Of a DNA stretch of 64,000 bases, positions 63,501 through 64,000 are shown piece after piece. This stretch comes from Alentia gelatinosa (taxonomy: Eukaryota; Annelida; Polychaeta; Phyllodocida; Polynoidae): NCBI GenBank assembly GCA_950022655.1, contig OX465580.1:2775122-2839121 (forward strand), in the 5' to 3' direction. The translations under genes were made by a program, and so were the position numbers. Position 1 is the stretch's first letter. The number at the start of each line of letters is the position of its first letter. The notes beneath the pieces were generated by a model. The model was not told where the DNA came from. It made no database searches and was given only the letters and a program-made list of their open reading frames with translations.

Positions 63501-63659
63501 TAACATCTCTTGTAATGGATCCTGTATCTATCTGATGAAAAAGTCTATAATTATGAGTTGTCTTATTCATATATCCACGATACCACGCTCTGGTTAAGAA
63601 GTCCACATTCGCTGCTGGACATTCCAGTGTTACAGCTGTATTCTCCTCAGCCTCAACAC
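57287..63659 (-). CDS. IgSF gene 3 (partial; V-C1-C2, 5' end beyond the window)
   Basis: Three phase 1-1 Ig exons in the same order and strand as genes 1 and 2: V 63342-63659, C1 59754-60056, C2 57287-57568. It is clearly more diverged, and its introns share only short stretches with the others. Sequence 63721-63810 still matches intron 1 of genes 1 and 2, so the signal-peptide exon should lie roughly a kilobase or more past position 64000. The downstream V-C1-C2 triplet seen in genes 1 and 2 is missing here: left of 57287 comes block A start material (53.9-56.1 kb). Confidence 0.8.
57811..57892. promoter_or_regulatory. GC-rich island with CRE and CTCF-like motifs
   Basis: Perfect palindrome TGACGTCA at 57811-57818 (CREB/ATF site) and GCGCCAGGTGGCGCC at 57878-57892, one mismatch from a vertebrate-type CTCF core. 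It is the most CpG-rich patch nearby, in the intron between gene 3's C1 and C2 exons. Function is inferred from motifs only; it may be the 5' end of a transposon. Confidence 0.3.
58421..59159. mobile_element. Two interleaved MITEs of the AAGCCCAATGC family
   Basis: Left ends at 58421 (AGCCCAATGCCCATCTACCG) and 58604 (AAGCCGGATGCCCATCTACC); right ends at about 59020 and 59157. Arms pair 58421-58600 with 58810-59020, and 58604-58735 with 59040-59157. The order is left 1, left 2, right 1, right 2, so it is not a simple nested insertion. Confidence 0.65.
59170..59750. other. No gene recognised (gene 3 C1-C2 intron)
   Basis: Unique sequence between the interleaved MITEs and the C1 exon. A GC-rich opening (GACCCTTGGAGGGGGCGCAG) turns AT-rich. 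Nothing further identified. Confidence 0.45.
59754..60056 (-). CDS. Gene 3: C1-type Ig domain
   Basis: 303 nt, phase 1-1, acceptor CCTGCAG and donor GTAAGT. Cys in TVSCVID, then MLRG, where all other C1 exons have MLWG: the conserved core Trp is replaced by Arg. Second Cys in VVTCRV. The loss of the Trp is unusual for an Ig domain and may weaken the fold. Confidence 0.83.
60535..60645. repeat. Telomere-like minisatellite, unit CCTAACCCTG
   Basis: Roughly nine 9-12 bp units, the last five being near-perfect CCTAACCCTG. It resembles a degenerate interstitial form of the animal (CCCTAA)n repeat with an extra TG. It lies in the gene 3 V-C1 intron. Confidence 0.65.
60726..60783. repeat. Small inverted repeat
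   Basis: GTCAACGATAAATTGTT and AACAATTTATCATTGAC face each other over about 24 bp, inside the gene 3 V-C1 intron. Confidence 0.5.
61934..62203. mobile_element. Two adjacent hairpin MITEs (GAGAAAACATGG ends)
   Basis: Copy one spans about 61934-62050, copy two about 62053-62203. The second has clean arms, TGAGAAAACATGGGTACTGA and inverse, with GGTCATTTGATGA / TCATCAAATGACC inside. The first is a diverged version, placed head to tail. Confidence 0.6.
63342..63659 (-). CDS. Gene 3: V-type Ig domain (longest form)
   Basis: 318 nt, phase 1-1, the longest V exon in the window. First Cys in VTLECPAAN, Trp in RAWYRGY, second Cys in EDDSYFTC. It carries a three-codon insertion (ITRDVSRLNARADM) compared with gene 2 and a different C-C'' loop (MNKTTHNYRLF). 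The framework around ADMSVDSTTFSLTIG is conserved. Confidence 0.85.
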
Positions 63660-64000
63660 CTGTAAAACACAACACAAGACTGTCACCATCTACTGTAGAA
63701 CCCCACACAAATGAACTGAGTGTATGTCAATTCCTATTCAGAAAACGATTGATTGACTCAAGGCATAGGGTATGCTTTTCGAATCCAATATGTTATTCAT
63801 GATCTTTGCAAAAAAACTAGCATATTTCTTTTGTGGATTGAACTTCAATGCTGAAAACCTTGCCATGTGCTGACGAGCATAAAGATAAAAGAGAACTAAT
63901 ATCATGAGTTCACTAAATGAGTTCTACAAATAATTCTTAAAAGATTTTGATCAACCAAATGTCAGCTCTTCTACCAAAATCAATTTGAAAGTATCTTTGA

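Noticed and set aside
1..64000. CRISPR arrays, bacterial operons, tRNA or rRNA genes
   Set aside because: No regularly spaced direct repeats, no operon-like gene packing and no RNA gene signature; the sequence is plainly eukaryotic.

Overview
The window looks like nuclear DNA of an invertebrate metazoan. It is AT-rich and intron-rich, holds no operons or long single-exon genes, and is crowded with short inverted-repeat transposons (MITEs). I cannot name the species. Low gene density, GT/AG-bounded phase-1 exons and many MITEs would fit an amphioxus, hemichordate, brachiopod or mollusc genome. No rRNA, tRNA or CRISPR array was recognised.

The real genes are three tandem copies of one immunoglobulin-superfamily (IgSF) gene, all on the minus strand. 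Each is built from three exon types, all phase 1-1: a V-type Ig domain (V, about 101-106 codons), a C2-set/CD80-like Ig domain (C1, exactly 101 codons) and a second C2/I-type Ig domain (C2, 94-95 codons). A 70-nt first exon encodes a signal peptide beginning MDWI. Gene 1 (21632 down to 12739) reads SP-V-C1-V*-C1-C2-V-C1-C2, where V* carries a one-base deletion. Gene 2 (42503 down to 34636) reads SP-V-C1-C2-V-C1-C2 and is intact. Gene 3 (63659 down to 57287) reads V-C1-C2; its first exon must lie beyond the right edge. No transmembrane or confirmed 3'-terminal exon could be identified, so it is open whether the products are secreted or membrane-bound.

The genes sit in a tandem array with a period of about 22 kb. 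Block A (Ig gene plus its 3' side) starts near 9.3, 31.5 and 53.9 kb. Block B (intergenic, with candidate 3' exons) lies at about 25.6-31.5 kb and 42.9-53.9 kb, and a diverged version lies left of 9.3 kb. The stretch 21.9-25.6 kb is mostly unique to the first interval. Smaller duplications sit inside: a V-C1 pair in gene 1 (16.26-21.54 kb) and the 5' flank of gene 2 (42.5-47.75 kb). Copy-to-copy comparison gives exact empty sites for several transposon insertions.

Mobile DNA includes a group of MITEs flanked by the 5-bp palindromic target duplication CCWGG, three inherited copies of a Tigger/pogo-like MITE in a V-C1 intron, many near-perfect hairpin elements, a degenerate non-LTR reverse transcriptase tail (1.47-1.96 kb), a possible LTR/gag remnant (24.9-25.5 kb) and a tiny poly(A)-tailed retroposed insert (52.48 kb). 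The best lead for a new system is the array itself: secreted or receptor-like V-C-C proteins whose V exons vary in length and sequence only between the first Cys and the E strand, while the rest of the domain is almost invariant.
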